NCBI GenBank assembly: GCA_018398585.1
Contig: JAGTTD010000003.1
Span: 4,534,637-4,598,636 of the forward strand
Reading direction: 5' to 3'
From: Simmondsia chinensis
Taxonomy: Eukaryota; Streptophyta; Magnoliopsida; Caryophyllales; Simmondsiaceae
Length of the DNA: 64,000 nt
This document shows, one piece after another, positions 34,915 through 45,150 of the stretch (its first letter is position 1; each line of letters opens with the position of its first letter). The notes beneath the pieces were generated by a model that searched no databases, had not been told where the DNA came from, and worked only from the letters and a program-made list of their open reading frames with translations. Position numbers and translations under genes: made by a program.

Positions 34915-35870
34915 AACACTTCATATAATTTTAGCGTATTCAACCTATGGTACACTATCTCTTGCGTTTCTCATCAAATGAACGCTAGGGTCATCTAGAG
35001 TTTTAGCAGGCGTGACATCAAAGTGACCAAATTTTCTCAAGATTTTCTCCATGTAATGGGATTGACTCGAGATCAAACCCTCAGGTATTCTAGTTATTTT
35101 AACCCAGAGTATCACATCGGCTTGACCTAGGTCTTTCATATCTTAACATGGAATCAAGAAAAGAATTAATATCATTCACAATATTCACACTCATTCCAAA
35201 AATAAGCTTGTCATCAACATACAAATAGATAACCATACAGTCATTAAAAACATGCTTTGAATGCATGCAAGCATAACCACTATTTACAACAAAGGTACAA
35301 TCAAATTTTTGATGCCATTGTTTAGGAGCTTGTTTAAGGCCATACAAGGACTTACAAGTTTATGTACTTTATGCTCTCTGCCAGGAACTTCAAACCCCTA
35401 AGATTGTTCCATATAAATTTCTTCCTTTAGGTCACCATTCAAAAATGCGATTTTAACGTCCATTTGGTGTACTACAAGATTATGTATGGACGTTAGAGGT
35501 AACAGGGCTCTCACAGTGGAAATCTTAGTTACGGTTGAGTAAGTATCAAAAAAGTCCATTCCTTGTTGCTATGTGTATCCTTTGGCCACCAGCCTGGCCT
35601 TGAACTTCTTTATGGACCCATTAGTTCTTAGTTTCTTTCAAAATGCCCACTTAGACCTTATAGGCCTGCATCCTCTAGGAAGATCCACTAACACCCAAGT
35701 GTTATTACTCACTATAAAGTCTAGTTCATTAGTAATGGCCTCTCTCCAAAAAGGGGCATCTATGGTTCTCATGTCCTCATCATAATTTTTGCGATCTTCT
35801 TCTAGCACGAATGCACTCATAACATGTTCATCGAAGTTATGATGTTCAGACAACAAAGCAGTAATGAATT
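34915..35870 (-). pseudogene. copia reverse transcriptase (element E)
   Basis: In order on the minus strand: MLSEHHNFDEHVMSAFVLEE (start of this part, 35856), FWREAITNELDFIVSNNTWV and RGCRPIRSKWAF (to 35638). Then an interrupted stretch including DVKIAFLNGDLKEEIYMEQS-like words (about 35400-35480), MYGLKQAPKQWHQKFDCTFV (35347 on), VIYLYVDDKLIFGMS with the active site YVDD intact, and MKDLGQADVILWVKITRIPE. Stops and frameshifts remain between these. It spans the site where element A interrupted D, which confirms that D was whole before insertion. Confidence 0.9.
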
Positions 35871-36760
35871 TTGGTCCAAAACTAGTCCTAGTTCAAGCCC
35901 TCTTACATTTTCTAAGCTCCTGAACCTCGAGTTTAGGGGGTGCATGACTAGATGAAGATGCAGTAGGCACAAAATCAGGTAATGGAGCATGCATAAATTC
36001 TTTTATGGAAAATTTATTCTCCAAGAATCCAACATCTCGAGATTCCATAATCTTACTGAGCCCAAGGCTCAAGTCATTCAATAACATGAATCTATATGCT
36101 GCACTATTCATGACATAACTAACAAAGATAATATCTACAATTTTAGGACTAATTTTACTTCTTTTAAACTCAGGAATCCCTACTCTAGCTAGATGCCCCC
36201 ACACTTTCAGGTAATTCAGGTTAGGTGTGTAGTCCTTCCATAATTAATAAGGGGTTCTATCTAACTTGTTATGTGGAACCCTATTTAGTACATGACAAGC
36301 AGACAACACGGCTTCCCCCAACAAGCTCGAGGGTAGGCCCAAGCTAATCAACATAGTGTTCATCATGTCCTTAAGGGTCCTATGTTTCTTTTCAGCTATT
36401 CCATTTTGTTGTGGTGTATAAGGGGCTGAGATATTATGAATTGTGCCAAGTTTCTCACAATGTTTGTTAGAAAGGTAGTATCATACTCAACTCTTCTATA
36501 ATACCTAATCCTTTTAATTCTACAGTCCAATTGATTTTTAACCTTAGATTTATATTTAAGAAACATTTCCTCAGCCATGTCTTTAGTATAGATGATATAC
36601 CTTAGTGAATCTCAAGTGGTCATCTGCAAAATTGATATAATATCTTTTACCACCTCTACTCATGGTGCCCTTAAAGTCACCTAGGTCAGAATGCACTCGC
36701 TCAAGTAGGCTGGAAGTTCTTTCTACTAATTTGCTAAGTGATATCTTTAGATGTTTGGCC
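35871..36760 (-). pseudogene. copia integrase core and C-terminus (element E)
   Basis: MFLKYKSKVKNQLDCRIKRI lies at 36560-36500, where the segment reading RYYRRVEYDTTF has lost the second catalytic Asp (RFDRGDEYD in D). TLKDMMNTML follows, then GLPSSLLGEAVLSACHVLNR (about 36290-36340). WGHLARVGIPEFKRSKISPK and YVMNSAAYRFMLLNDLSLGL (36204-36050) form the C-terminal part. In-frame stops separate the pieces. Confidence 0.85.
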
Positions 36761-37450
36761 TCGACACATATTTCATATTTATCAGGGCTATTAGATCACA
36801 ATGGGGGATTAAACTCATTTGTTTAAGTTTCTTAACTGAGTTGTAATTTACATGTCTAACCCTAGCATGCCACAAATCCAAAGACTCAACAATATAAGTA
36901 AAAGCAGATGCATTCTCATTCATCAAGTCAAGTACAAAGATACCACCATTACAGAACCCTTTCTTGATGAAGTTGGTATTTTTAGTGAGAATTAACGTTT
37001 CAGATTCAAAGGTTAGCTTCAAGCCTAATTTGTTCAACAAAGAGCCTGAGACTAAATTCCTACACACATTAGAAATAGGCAGCATGTTTAGCAAACACAG
37101 AGTTTTTACAAAGTTCAATTTAAGGAGGACCTTTCCCTGGCTGAGTACAAGGACCAAATTGGAATTGCCCATGTACACCTTCTCCCCATCAGTGGCTTTC
37201 TCATATTTAGGGAATAGATCCTTATTATTGCATATGTGCCTCATGGCACCAGTATCTACAACCCACTTGATCATTTTCCCAACCATATTCACCTTAGAGA
37301 TCATTGTAATAAACACTTCTCCTTTTTCGGTGAGATTAGCCTGCGGCCTATGCTTTATATGCTTCCCCAGGTCCAAATTCCTTCCCGTATTTCCTTAAGG
37401 TATGGCCAGTCTTGCCACAGGTCCATCACGCTCCATTGCTCCTCTTTTGG
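36747..37450 (-). pseudogene. copia zinc knuckle, protease and GAG-pre-integrase (element E)
   Basis: The longest open stretch of E: 209 codons from 37376. Just upstream, in another frame, is a zinc-knuckle relic WTCGKTGHTLRKY (first and last Cys lost). The stretch contains IKWVVDTGAMRHICNNKDLF with an intact catalytic DTGA, YMGNSNLVLVLSQGKV (flap area), GSLLNKLGLKLTFESETLIL, and the pre-integrase box LDLWHARVRHVNYNSVKKL. It ends near CDLIALINMKYVS, where the pre-integrase Cys pair is disturbed. Confidence 0.85.
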
Positions 37451-38237
37451 CTATTATCAGCATTGTTCATTGGCCTCTTTCCTAAAGATTGGCCTTGCAT
37501 GCTACTAGAGCCTTCCCCTTGAGCATTAGACTTGCCCCTATTACAAGGCTTCTTAAACTTGCCTTTCTTTCCTGCATTTCTCAATTCAACGAGGTTAGCC
37601 ACAATGGTGGAGTGTTCAGAGGACTTCCCTTGGCATTTTTCGGGTTCAAATCTTCAAAATTAATATGGGAGATCAGTTCTACAGGCTCATGCCCTTTTTC
37701 TTATGTTTCAATAAGGCATTGTAACTCTCCCAAGAGGGAGTTCAATCAAACAATAATCTTGGAAGGTTTCATATAATTTCATTCCCTCATTCGGTACATT
37801 ACTACATAAGGTCTTATATTCATTGATTTGATCAAGAATAGGTTTTTCATCAACCATAGAAAAAGACAGCCACTCACTACAAACATATTTCTTAGCTGCA
37901 CAATTATCAAAGCCATACTTGTTTAACAATGCTTCCCATATCTCTTTAGCGATTTTCATGCTAGTATAAATTTGATAAAGAGGCGCTGTCACGTAATGGA
38001 GAAGCATTCCCCGAAAAGTACTGTTGTCTTTCTTGAAATCCTTATTGGACTTGGGTGCGGCTATATTATTAAACAAAGTATAATGAACCACTACTTGGCC
38101 TAGGAAGAACTCCATCTTGTCATCCCACATCTTGTAGTTCTTCCCGGCCAAAGGCTCGGTCTTTGACATATCAGGAATAATAAAGTCCGCGTGAGTTATA
38201 TTTTGATTTCTCATTATAATAAACAAATTAGATTGTT
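37451..38237 (-). pseudogene. copia gag (element E)
   Basis: The open frame starts within the last bases of the truncated LTR; the likely methionine is at about 38217 (MRNQNITHADFIIPD). It continues MSKTEPLAGKNYKMWDDKME, FFLGQVVVHYTLFN, AKEIWEALLNKYGFDNCAA and YVCSEWLSFSMVDEKP, ending in ELPLGRVTMPY (37708). A lysine/serine-rich tail, then the zinc knuckle, follows in other frames. The helical part corresponds to the piece repeated in D (EIWKAL...VLDRIHEYENLC). Only about 20 bp separate the LTR end from this methionine, with no clear primer-binding site between. Confidence 0.8.
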
Positions 38238-38812
38238 TGTGAAATAGGTGAATGAACAATCAAAATGTAACTCTTTATTACAATTAACGTGATTTTGATA
38301 TTACAACAACAACGAAAGAAACAACTTTAACAAAATAATGGAAGGGAAAGAATTGACCGAAAAAATTGCTGCGATTTGGAGAATCCACTGCCCCAAGTCT
38401 TTTATGCCTCCACATAGGTTCAATGAGATGAATGGCACTCTAACCCCCAGGGTCAACACGGCACCCACCTCAGCAGTGTGCTTCGAGGAGATGGTTTGGA
38501 GTATGCCTCAACTTACTCAGTAATAGAGGAGATAATATCTTAAGAGAGAGAAAGAGAGAAGGAACGTCATGAAGAAGAGGAAGTAATATTTGTGTTAATT
38601 ATGTTATGGTGTTAACTACATACTTTACAAAACCCTACTGATACATATTTATAAAGAAAATACTTGGAGGTTAAGGAAAAGATCATGGCAAAGAATCTTC
38701 CTAAAACAAGAAAACTGGTGGACGTGGTTGCCTCAAAATCCGGTTAGTTATGGAAAAATCAGCTAAGGAAAGAGGTGGAATTGAGGCAGTCAAAATACGT
38801 ACTCAAGCTTAT
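38238..38812 (-). repeat. 5'-truncated LTR of element E
   Basis: Copy of the 3' part of the family-1 LTR, from GAGTACGTATTTTGACTGCC to the end at TTTCACAAACA (minus strand). It lacks about the first 390 bp. It abuts the complete LTR at 38813. The junction reads AAGCTTAT on the plus strand, so the target-site pentamer GCTTA appears a third time here, though AGCTT also belongs to the LTR at this point. Confidence 0.8.
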
Positions 38813-39748
38813 TGTTGGTGAAATGGGTGAATGAGCGATCAAAATATAACTCTTTATTACAATTAATGTAATTTCGAGATTACAAAAGCGATAAAAGAAA
38901 CGACTTTAACAAAATAATAAATGGGAAAGAATTAGCGCTGTGGGGAATCCACTACCCTAGGTCATTTATGCCCCCACAAAGGTAAAATGGGACGAACGAC
39001 ATTTTGGCTGGTAGGGTTAACATGGCACCCACCTTAACAATGTACTCCGGAGAGATGGGTCAGTAACGAAGGAGAGAACATTTTGAGAGAGAGAGAACGA
39101 ATGTAGTGAAGAAGATGAAGCAATATTTGTGTTTATTGTGTTAACTGTGTTTCAGTGTTAACTATGTAATTTACAAAACCCCAAGGATGCGTATTTACGG
39201 AGAAAATACTTGAAGGTTAAGGAAAAGATTATGGCAAAGAATGTGTCTCAAATAAGGAAAGTGGTGGACATAGGAGCCTAAAAATCCGGTTTGTTATGGA
39301 AAAATCAGTTAAGGGAAGAGTAGGAATTGACCCAGTCAAAACGTGTACTTGAGCTCTAGCTTGTAGCCCTTAGCCTCGAGACAGGTCATATAGCAGTTCC
39401 TCGAGGCCTACTTAGGATGGACAACGTAAGCTTGAGCCAAAGGCCTTGATTATTACCAAGACAAGGATTCAACTCGAGTTGGTTTACGACAGCTTAAACA
39501 AATACAAAGATCGTAGAAATAAAAGTTCGGGTTAGAAAAAATCCACACCATAACGCGACTGTCGGCTCGGCAAGGCGGGGTGCACACGCATGTGGTTAAC
39601 AAAACCCACTCTAGGCCCCTCACTACTTTGCCAAGTACAATAACAAAGAGATATATAAACTAGACTCTTCTTCTCTAAATTTTCCATGTGGGATAGAGAA
39701 TTTTCTCCAGACTGCAAAATTGGAGCATACTATCCCCAAATTCCAACA
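38813..39748 (-). repeat. complete LTR at the 5' side of element E
   Basis: Minus strand starts TGTTGGAATTTGGGG at 39748 and ends CACCAACA at 38813 (936 bp). It includes the TTTATATATCTCTTTG box (about 39650-39660) and CTCGAG words (about 39375). It is either E's own 5' LTR followed by a tandem partial copy, or a solo LTR that landed in E; GCTTAT occurs on both sides of it. Confidence 0.8.
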
Positions 39749-39753
39749 GCTTA

Positions 39754-40163
39754 TTATAACCATAATGCCAAAATGATCCAATCGTTATTATTTTTTTTTT
39801 TTTTATCATCTAAAAGATGAAGTTTCTATTCAATTCTATATAATTAAAATTCGAAGCACAATTTTACACTCCAATTACAATTTTAGGCGTCAAACAAAGC
39901 CCTAGGTTACTTTACTGTGGTTTGGAGATCTTTAGCTTTTATCTTGAAAAGAACCTTTAAGTGAGATAAGATTCACAACCTTACCCCTTACATGGATTAC
40001 GGTGTTTTTGGCTTTAATCTTTTTTGATGAATGTGGGTGTAATGGTTGTTCGAGTTAATCCTATTTGTATTAACATTGATCCTCAATTAGCTAATTATCA
40101 AAGCAAGCCATTCCTAGCCCACTACATTGATGGAAACATTATACATTCAACTATCCTTTTGGA
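39754..40163. other. spacer between element E and foldback element 2
   Basis: AT-rich sequence without a recognisable gene or repeat on either strand. Confidence 0.4.
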
Positions 40164-40172
40164 TGAATTGAA

Positions 40173-41313
40173 GAGCCGTTGTCCGAAATGGCTCGAAAAA
40201 TAAAAATATTACCTAAAATAACATACTTTAAAAAATATTTCCCATAATAGCGCACACGTGGCAAAAAAAACATATTTAATAGATTTTAAATTTTTTTAAA
40301 AAAATGTACGTGAGCAGCGGCTTACGTACAAGTGTGTTAGGGCCTGCTGTAGGCCCTAACACAATATATATATATAATTTTTAAAAATTTAAATTAAATA
40401 TATTAATTATAAATTTATATTATTTAATATTTAACTTTATAATATTTATTTAAATTAAATTATTCATATAATTTATAATAATTAGTTAAATTAAGTTATC
40501 TATTAAATATTAGTTTAATTATTATAAGAATTAATTAATAATATTTATTTTATCATATATCATTTTGCATAAATTATTATATATAAAAGATTATGCAATA
40601 ATAGTTATTTCATTATATGTTCCCGAAATTATGGACAATAATATTATGAAAATCCTCGAATTTTCAAAAATATAATGATAGTGATTTCCTACATGTTTCG
40701 AGGACTTATTATTCCAAACATACAAGCAAAAATTATAGATCTTTAAAATAAGTCCTCGAAACATGTAGGAAATCACTATCATTATATTTTTGAAAATTCG
40801 AGGATTTTCATAATATTATTGTCCATAATTTCGGGAACATATAATGAAATAGCTATTATTGCATAATCTTTTAAATACAATAATTTATGTAAAATAATAT
40901 ATGATAAAATAAATATTATTTCAAAATTTTAAAAATAATTAAACTAATATTTAATAGATAACTTAATTTAACTGATTATTATAAATTATATGAATAATTT
41001 AATTAAAATAAATATTACAAAGTTAAATATTACATAATATAAATTTAAAATTAATATATTTAATTTAATCTTTAAAAATTACATATATTTTAAATTATAT
41101 ATTTATATATATAAGTGTGTCAGCGCCTGCAGCAGGCCGGGACACACTTGTACCTAAGCCACTGAGCAACAGCTTACGTACATTTTTGTAAAAAAAATTT
41201 GAAATTTATTAAATATATTTTTTTGCCACGTGTGTGCTATTATGGGAAGTTTTTTTAAAATATATTATTTGGGGTAATATTTTTATTTTTCGAGCAATTT
41301 CGTGCAACGGCTC
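40173..41313. mobile_element. foldback DNA element 2 (Mutator-like MITE candidate)
   Basis: Inverted ends GAGCCGTTG...GCTCGAAAAATAAAAATATTACC at the left and the complement at the right. Flanks TGAATTGAA (40164-40172) and TAAATTGAA (41314-41322) agree at 8 of 9, the target-duplication length of Mutator-type transposases. The element is one long palindrome. The inner arms 40600-40711 and 40748-40860 are almost identical as complements (I count one mismatch over about 110 bp), with a 36-base loop; the outer arms are more diverged. No transposase is encoded, so movement would need one supplied in trans. Confidence 0.85.
40333..40363. repeat. GC-rich subterminal hairpin in foldback element 2
   Basis: Perfect inverted repeat TGTGTTAGGGCCT, 5-base loop, AGGCCCTAACACA. 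The right arm has a diverged partner (about 41114-41148, AGTGTGTCAGCGCCTGC...). The layout resembles that of the hairpin at 29233 in foldback element 1. Confidence 0.85.
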
Positions 41314-41322
41314 TAAATTGAA

Positions 41323-42212
41323 ACTTCTAGACATTTATACAAGTTTCTTCAGGTGGTGTACCTAAGTATCTAAGCATTACGGCCTTGCCAAGTTGTTAAG
41401 AATTTTTTTTCACAGGTAAGAAGTTCATATTCCATCGCTACTTACCGTTTGGTGTAGCTGAATTCTTCAATTGAGGCATGACTTGCTCAGAAATTGTCTA
41501 CGAAACATGATTTGAAAAGTTGAGACATGTATGCAAGGTTCTTGGTTGGTCCAACAACTATCTCCACGCCCTGAAGAAATCAACTTTGAATTTATTTTGA
41601 ATGTGTTTGCTCTTTTGGTTTGTTTCTTAGTGTTTGTGTGAGATAGCCCTAAAATGTAATCAAGCAAATATGCAAAAATGGACTTGCTTTGACTTGGGAG
41701 CGAGTCTAAATAACGAAACGGTAGAATTTAGCGGTATGGTGCTTCAATTTTGTTCAACTTGTAAAATCTTCATTATCCCACGTATAAAATCTAGAGGAGG
41801 GAAAGTCACTTAGGCTCCGTTTGTTTCTAGGAAAAATGGATTCTAGGAAATGGTAGTCCTTTGGAAAAAATTTTGCAAGGAAAACTAAAATCCGATTGAG
41901 ATTTTACATTGTTTGTTTCAAATGAAAACTTTATTCCACATTGTGGTGGCATCATATGGTTTAACATAAATATTCTTTACCAATCATCTCGGATTTTATT
42001 ATTAGATAATAGAAATAGTAACATAACACAAATGAGAACGAATAGAAAACTATTAACCATAAAAGTGATATAAATAGAAAAATTTATCTCTTACATACCC
42101 TAAAGTTTGAGCATTTATCACTTAAGCGCCCTGTCATTATTAGTATATGTTGGGTTATTATGTGAAGCTTGGCTATATTGGGTTCGGTTTATAAGTTATA
42201 GGATTGGGCTAA
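41323..42212. other. spacer with a family-1 LTR fragment and a possible MITE end
   Basis: 41724-41805 matches the start of the family-1 LTR (GGTGCTTCAATTTTGTTCAA, CCCACGTATAAAATCTAGAGGAGGG) and then stops. Directly after it GGCTCCGTTTGTTTCTAGG looks like the end of an hAT-type MITE, but no opposite end was found. The rest shows no gene. Confidence 0.5.
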
Positions 42213-42628
42213 TGTTAAGCTTCAAAATCAACTTGAGCTTAACCTTGTGGAAGGATAGGATTCTTAGAGAATCAAGATGAGAAGAGAATTGAAAGAGATG
42301 AGAGATTAGAGAAGGTTAGGTGAGATAGAGAGAAAATATCTCAGAGATGTTTGTAAAACTTTCATTGAATTAGTATCACATTACACTTAAGCCACTAATT
42401 ATACTTGATCTAGATACATTGCACATAAGCACACCCGAAATCAGCTAACTAAGCCTTAGCCGCCCCACTTGATCAACACTAGACCTTACTACCGACTTAA
42501 CTAACTCCTAAGACCCTTCGCGCCAACAACACCAATTCAAACATTATAATTCAATTATCAAAATGCAACACTTAAATAGAGCTAATACATTCAGACTTGA
42601 CTAACATAACAACAACAAAATCATAACA
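42213..42628 (-). repeat. 3' LTR of gypsy element I
   Basis: Plus strand runs TGTTAAGCTTCAAAATCAAC to AAAATCATAACA (416 bp). Next to it the minus strand reads CAAGAAGAGCGAAA, a polypurine tract just before the LTR, which fixes the boundary and the minus orientation. The TGTTAAGCTTCAA end is repeated at 48142 (5' LTR) and at 58963 (element L). Confidence 0.85.
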
Positions 42629-43807
42629 TTTCGCTCTTCTTGAAAACGTTCTTGTCCCTAAGAATCAAAGTTAGGAAATTGTCTCTTCAAGAATTGAAGC
42701 TCTTCCCAAGTTGAAAACTTTAAATCTAAATTGCCCCAGGACACCAGAACTTCTTATATACTTTTGCTCGCAACATTCAGCTCTCAAGAATTAAGCACTG
42801 CAGCTGGTTGCAGCAACAAAGCTCCACGGGAACCCACTTCAGGAGGCTGCAGAGAATGTTCATGGCCCTTCTTCACCTGCTTCTGAAAGAAAGATACATG
42901 GAAAACAGGATGAATGTAAGCATTAGGAGGTAACTCAAGCCTATAGGCTACTTTGCCCATGTTCTCCAAGACTTTGTAAGGCCCAAAGAATCGTGCACAC
43001 AGCTTCACATTCTCCCTTACAGTTGTAGTTGTTTGTCTATGGGGCTACAATTTCAGATAAACCAAGTCCCCTACTTTGAAGTTCCTGTCCACACGTTCCT
43101 TGTCTGCATACAACTTCATTCTAGCTTGTGCTTGATGAAGATTGTCTTTCAACATCTGCATCAAATGTCTCCTCCGCTCAATCAGATCAGTAGCTTTCAG
43201 AACTAATGATACAATCCCTTGCAATGTCATAGGTGTTGGGGGATCATAACCATAAAGAGCTTTGAATGGAGTAGTTCCAACAGAAGCATGAGCATATGTA
43301 TTGTACCAAAACTTAGCGGGAGATAACCCCTTACTCCGCACTTTTGGATGATTGAACACCATACTCCTGAGGTACTGCTCTCTTAGTTTGTCCATCAGTT
43401 TGAGGATGATATGATGAACTAAGACCCAATGTTATTCCAAAGAGGTTGAACAATTCCTTCCAGAAATGACTTGTGAAGATCCTGTCTCGATCTAATATAA
43501 TAGATTGTGGCAAACCGTGAGCTTGTAGATGTTGTCCAAGGAACTCCTTGCCAATTTCTTAGCTGTCATAGGTCTGGCCAAACCAATGAAGTGACTAAAT
43601 TTAGTGAACCGATCAACCACAACCCAAATAAACTCCTTTCCTTCTGATTTGGGTAAACCCTCAACAAAGTCCACGCTAATATTCTGCCAAGCTCCTTCAG
43701 GAATGGGTAAAGGTTGGATAAGGCCTTGATATTTATGATCACCCAACTTAGTTTGCTGAAAAACCTCACAAGTTTGCACAAAATCAGTCACTGCTTTCTT
43801 CATTCCT
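42629..43807 (-). pseudogene. gypsy integrase with C-terminal chromodomain (element I), part 1
   Basis: In minus-strand order. EVFQQTKLGDHKYQGLIQPL ends the zinc finger, then comes the core with first Asp in ISVDFVEGLP, WVVVDRFTKFSHFIGLARPM, and ILDRDRIFTSHFW with the second Asp. SSSYHPQTDGQTKR has Lys where the catalytic Glu (TER) is expected. After that LSPAKFWYNTYAHASVGTTP, KLYADKERVDRNFKVGDLVY and the GPY/F motif [20 protein letters not shown] (43008-42910). Last is a chromodomain relic EVLVSWGNLDLKFSTWEELQ (about 42760-42690). Chromodomains at the integrase end mark chromoviruses and are thought to steer insertion into chromatin. Frameshifted in several places. Confidence 0.9.
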
Positions 43808-44310
43808 ACAACAACAACAACAACAACAGTCCCAGTGCCTTGCGGCTCCCGCAGAACACAGGGTCGGGGGGGGGGGGGGGGTGATGTACGCAGCCTTACC
43901 CCTTCTGGCAGGAAAGGAGACTGTTTTCGGGGACCCCCAACCTGAAGTAGCTGAGTGCCTGCAGATAAACCACCAATCAATAACATATATATAGAGGCAA
44001 AAGTAGAAGAAGGAGAGAAAAAAGAGAAGGAGAGGAAGAAGAAGAAGAAGAAAGAGAAGGAGAATGGACATGATTAGAGACTAAGCTAGCCTAAAAGTGC
44101 TATACTAGAGGTTGTGCTTGCCTAAGAATTTTAGACAACCAGCCACTCCCCGCACTACTCTACTCTTGCCATCTCCGCTACCCTAATGCTAGCCCTCCAA
44201 CGTGTCCTATCTGAGGGCATCTCCTCTCTTAGGTTTAGGTGGGTTAGGTCTTGATGAATCATCTCCAGCCAACTCTTCTTTGGTTTGCCCCTCCCTCTTC
44301 TGCTTACCAA
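43808..44310 (-). mobile_element. 5'-truncated RTE-type LINE inserted in element I
   Basis: 503 bp flanked by an exact 21-bp direct repeat (43787-43807 and 44311-44331, GTCACTGC...CATTCCT). On the minus strand it opens with 51 codons and a stop (44310-44155): RGRGKPKKSWLEMIHQDLTH, then LNLREEMPSDRTRWRASIRV. This is the conserved C-terminus of plant RTE-clade LINE proteins (GRPKKTW...DL....DR..WR..I). A 3' untranslated region with a TTC-rich tract, a C-run on that strand (16 G at 43866-43881 on the plus strand) and a (TTG)6-like tail follows. It interrupts the integrase zinc-finger region (YFCWSGMKKAVT) of I. Confidence 0.9.
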
Positions 44311-45150
44311 GTCACTGCTTTCTTCATTCCTGACCAGCAGAAATAGGCCTTAAGCCTTTGATAGGTCCCTTCAACCCCTGAATGTCCTCCCCATGCTAAA
44401 TCATGAGAGGCGCTAATGATTTGTTGTCTTAGATCAGTGGAAGAACCAATGTACGACTTGCCCCTTAATCGGATAATTCCCTTCACCACAGACACCTCTG
44501 CATCAGTGGCAATGCTGCTTGTTCTGCTGACATTAAGAGCTGTTATACATTCTTGTGCAAAAGAATCATCTTCATAGGACTTATACACTTCTTCAACCCA
44601 AGCTGGAAGTATAATAAACATTGCACCATAGAATCCTTGCTCATAATCTTCCAACCTACGAGACAATGCATCAGCTGCCACATTTTCTTTCCCTTTCTTG
44701 AACTCAATGTCATAATCAAGCCCTAACCTCTTCATTAACCCCTTCTTTTAAAACCTTATGACAATTTTTTGTTCAAGAAGATGTTTCAAACTCTAATGAG
44801 CAGTCTTGATTGTAAAGTGACGGCCATCCAAGTAATGCCTCCACTTATGAACATCAATCAAATTACCAAGTACTCCTTCTCATAGGTGGTCAAAGCTTGA
44901 TGTTTGGGGCTCAAAGCTTGGCTGAGATAGGCTATTGGCTTCCCATTTTGAGACAAAATAGCTCCAATTCCATTTCCACAAGCATATGTCTCTAAGATGA
45001 ACCCCACAGCAAAATCTGGCATTACTAGAACTGGTGCCCTACACATTGCAGATTTCAGAGCTTCAACTGTTTCTTGAGCTTTATCAGACCACTTAAATGC
45101 ATCTTTCTTCAATAGATCTATTAGAGGTTTGGCTATGGCTCCATAACCCT
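44311..45150 (-). pseudogene. gypsy RNase H and integrase zinc finger (element I)
   Basis: RNase H at 45112-44858: VGFILETYACGNGIGAILSQ, where the first catalytic Asp of ETDA is Tyr, then KPIAYLSQALSPKHQALTTY. The domain end KGKENVAADALSRR lies at about 44690-44650. The 143-codon stretch 44735-44304 continues through ADAEVSVVKGIIRLRGKSYI to the integrase zinc-finger start HDLAWGGHSGVEGTYQRLKA. The LINE insert then splits the finger. Confidence 0.9.

Larger units (their letters stand above)
32620..39748 (-). mobile_element. copia element E (family 1), full length with 5-bp target duplication
   Basis: Minus-strand element related to D: gag, protease, integrase, RT and RNase H from right to left. 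Immediately outside are identical GCTTA pentamers (32615-32619 and 39749-39753), a perfect target duplication. Its right side holds one complete LTR (38813-39748) followed by a second, 5'-truncated LTR (38238-38812) before the internal region, an abnormal tandem-LTR structure. Internal genes carry stops and frameshifts but fewer than D's; the protease DTGA and RT YVDD motifs survive. Confidence 0.85.

Noticed and set aside
36747..37398. Plus-strand open frame (36964-37398) opposite E protease
   Set aside because: It is the antisense shadow of the clear protease and pre-integrase frame on the minus strand.
41812..42120. Possible hAT-type MITE starting GGCTCCGTTTGTTT
   Set aside because: No complementary terminal repeat or 8-bp flank could be found, so it is only mentioned in the spacer entry.
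43784..44071. Open frames with Pro and Val runs
   Set aside because: They are produced by the poly-G and (CAA)n tracts in the LINE 3' untranslated region and are not genes.
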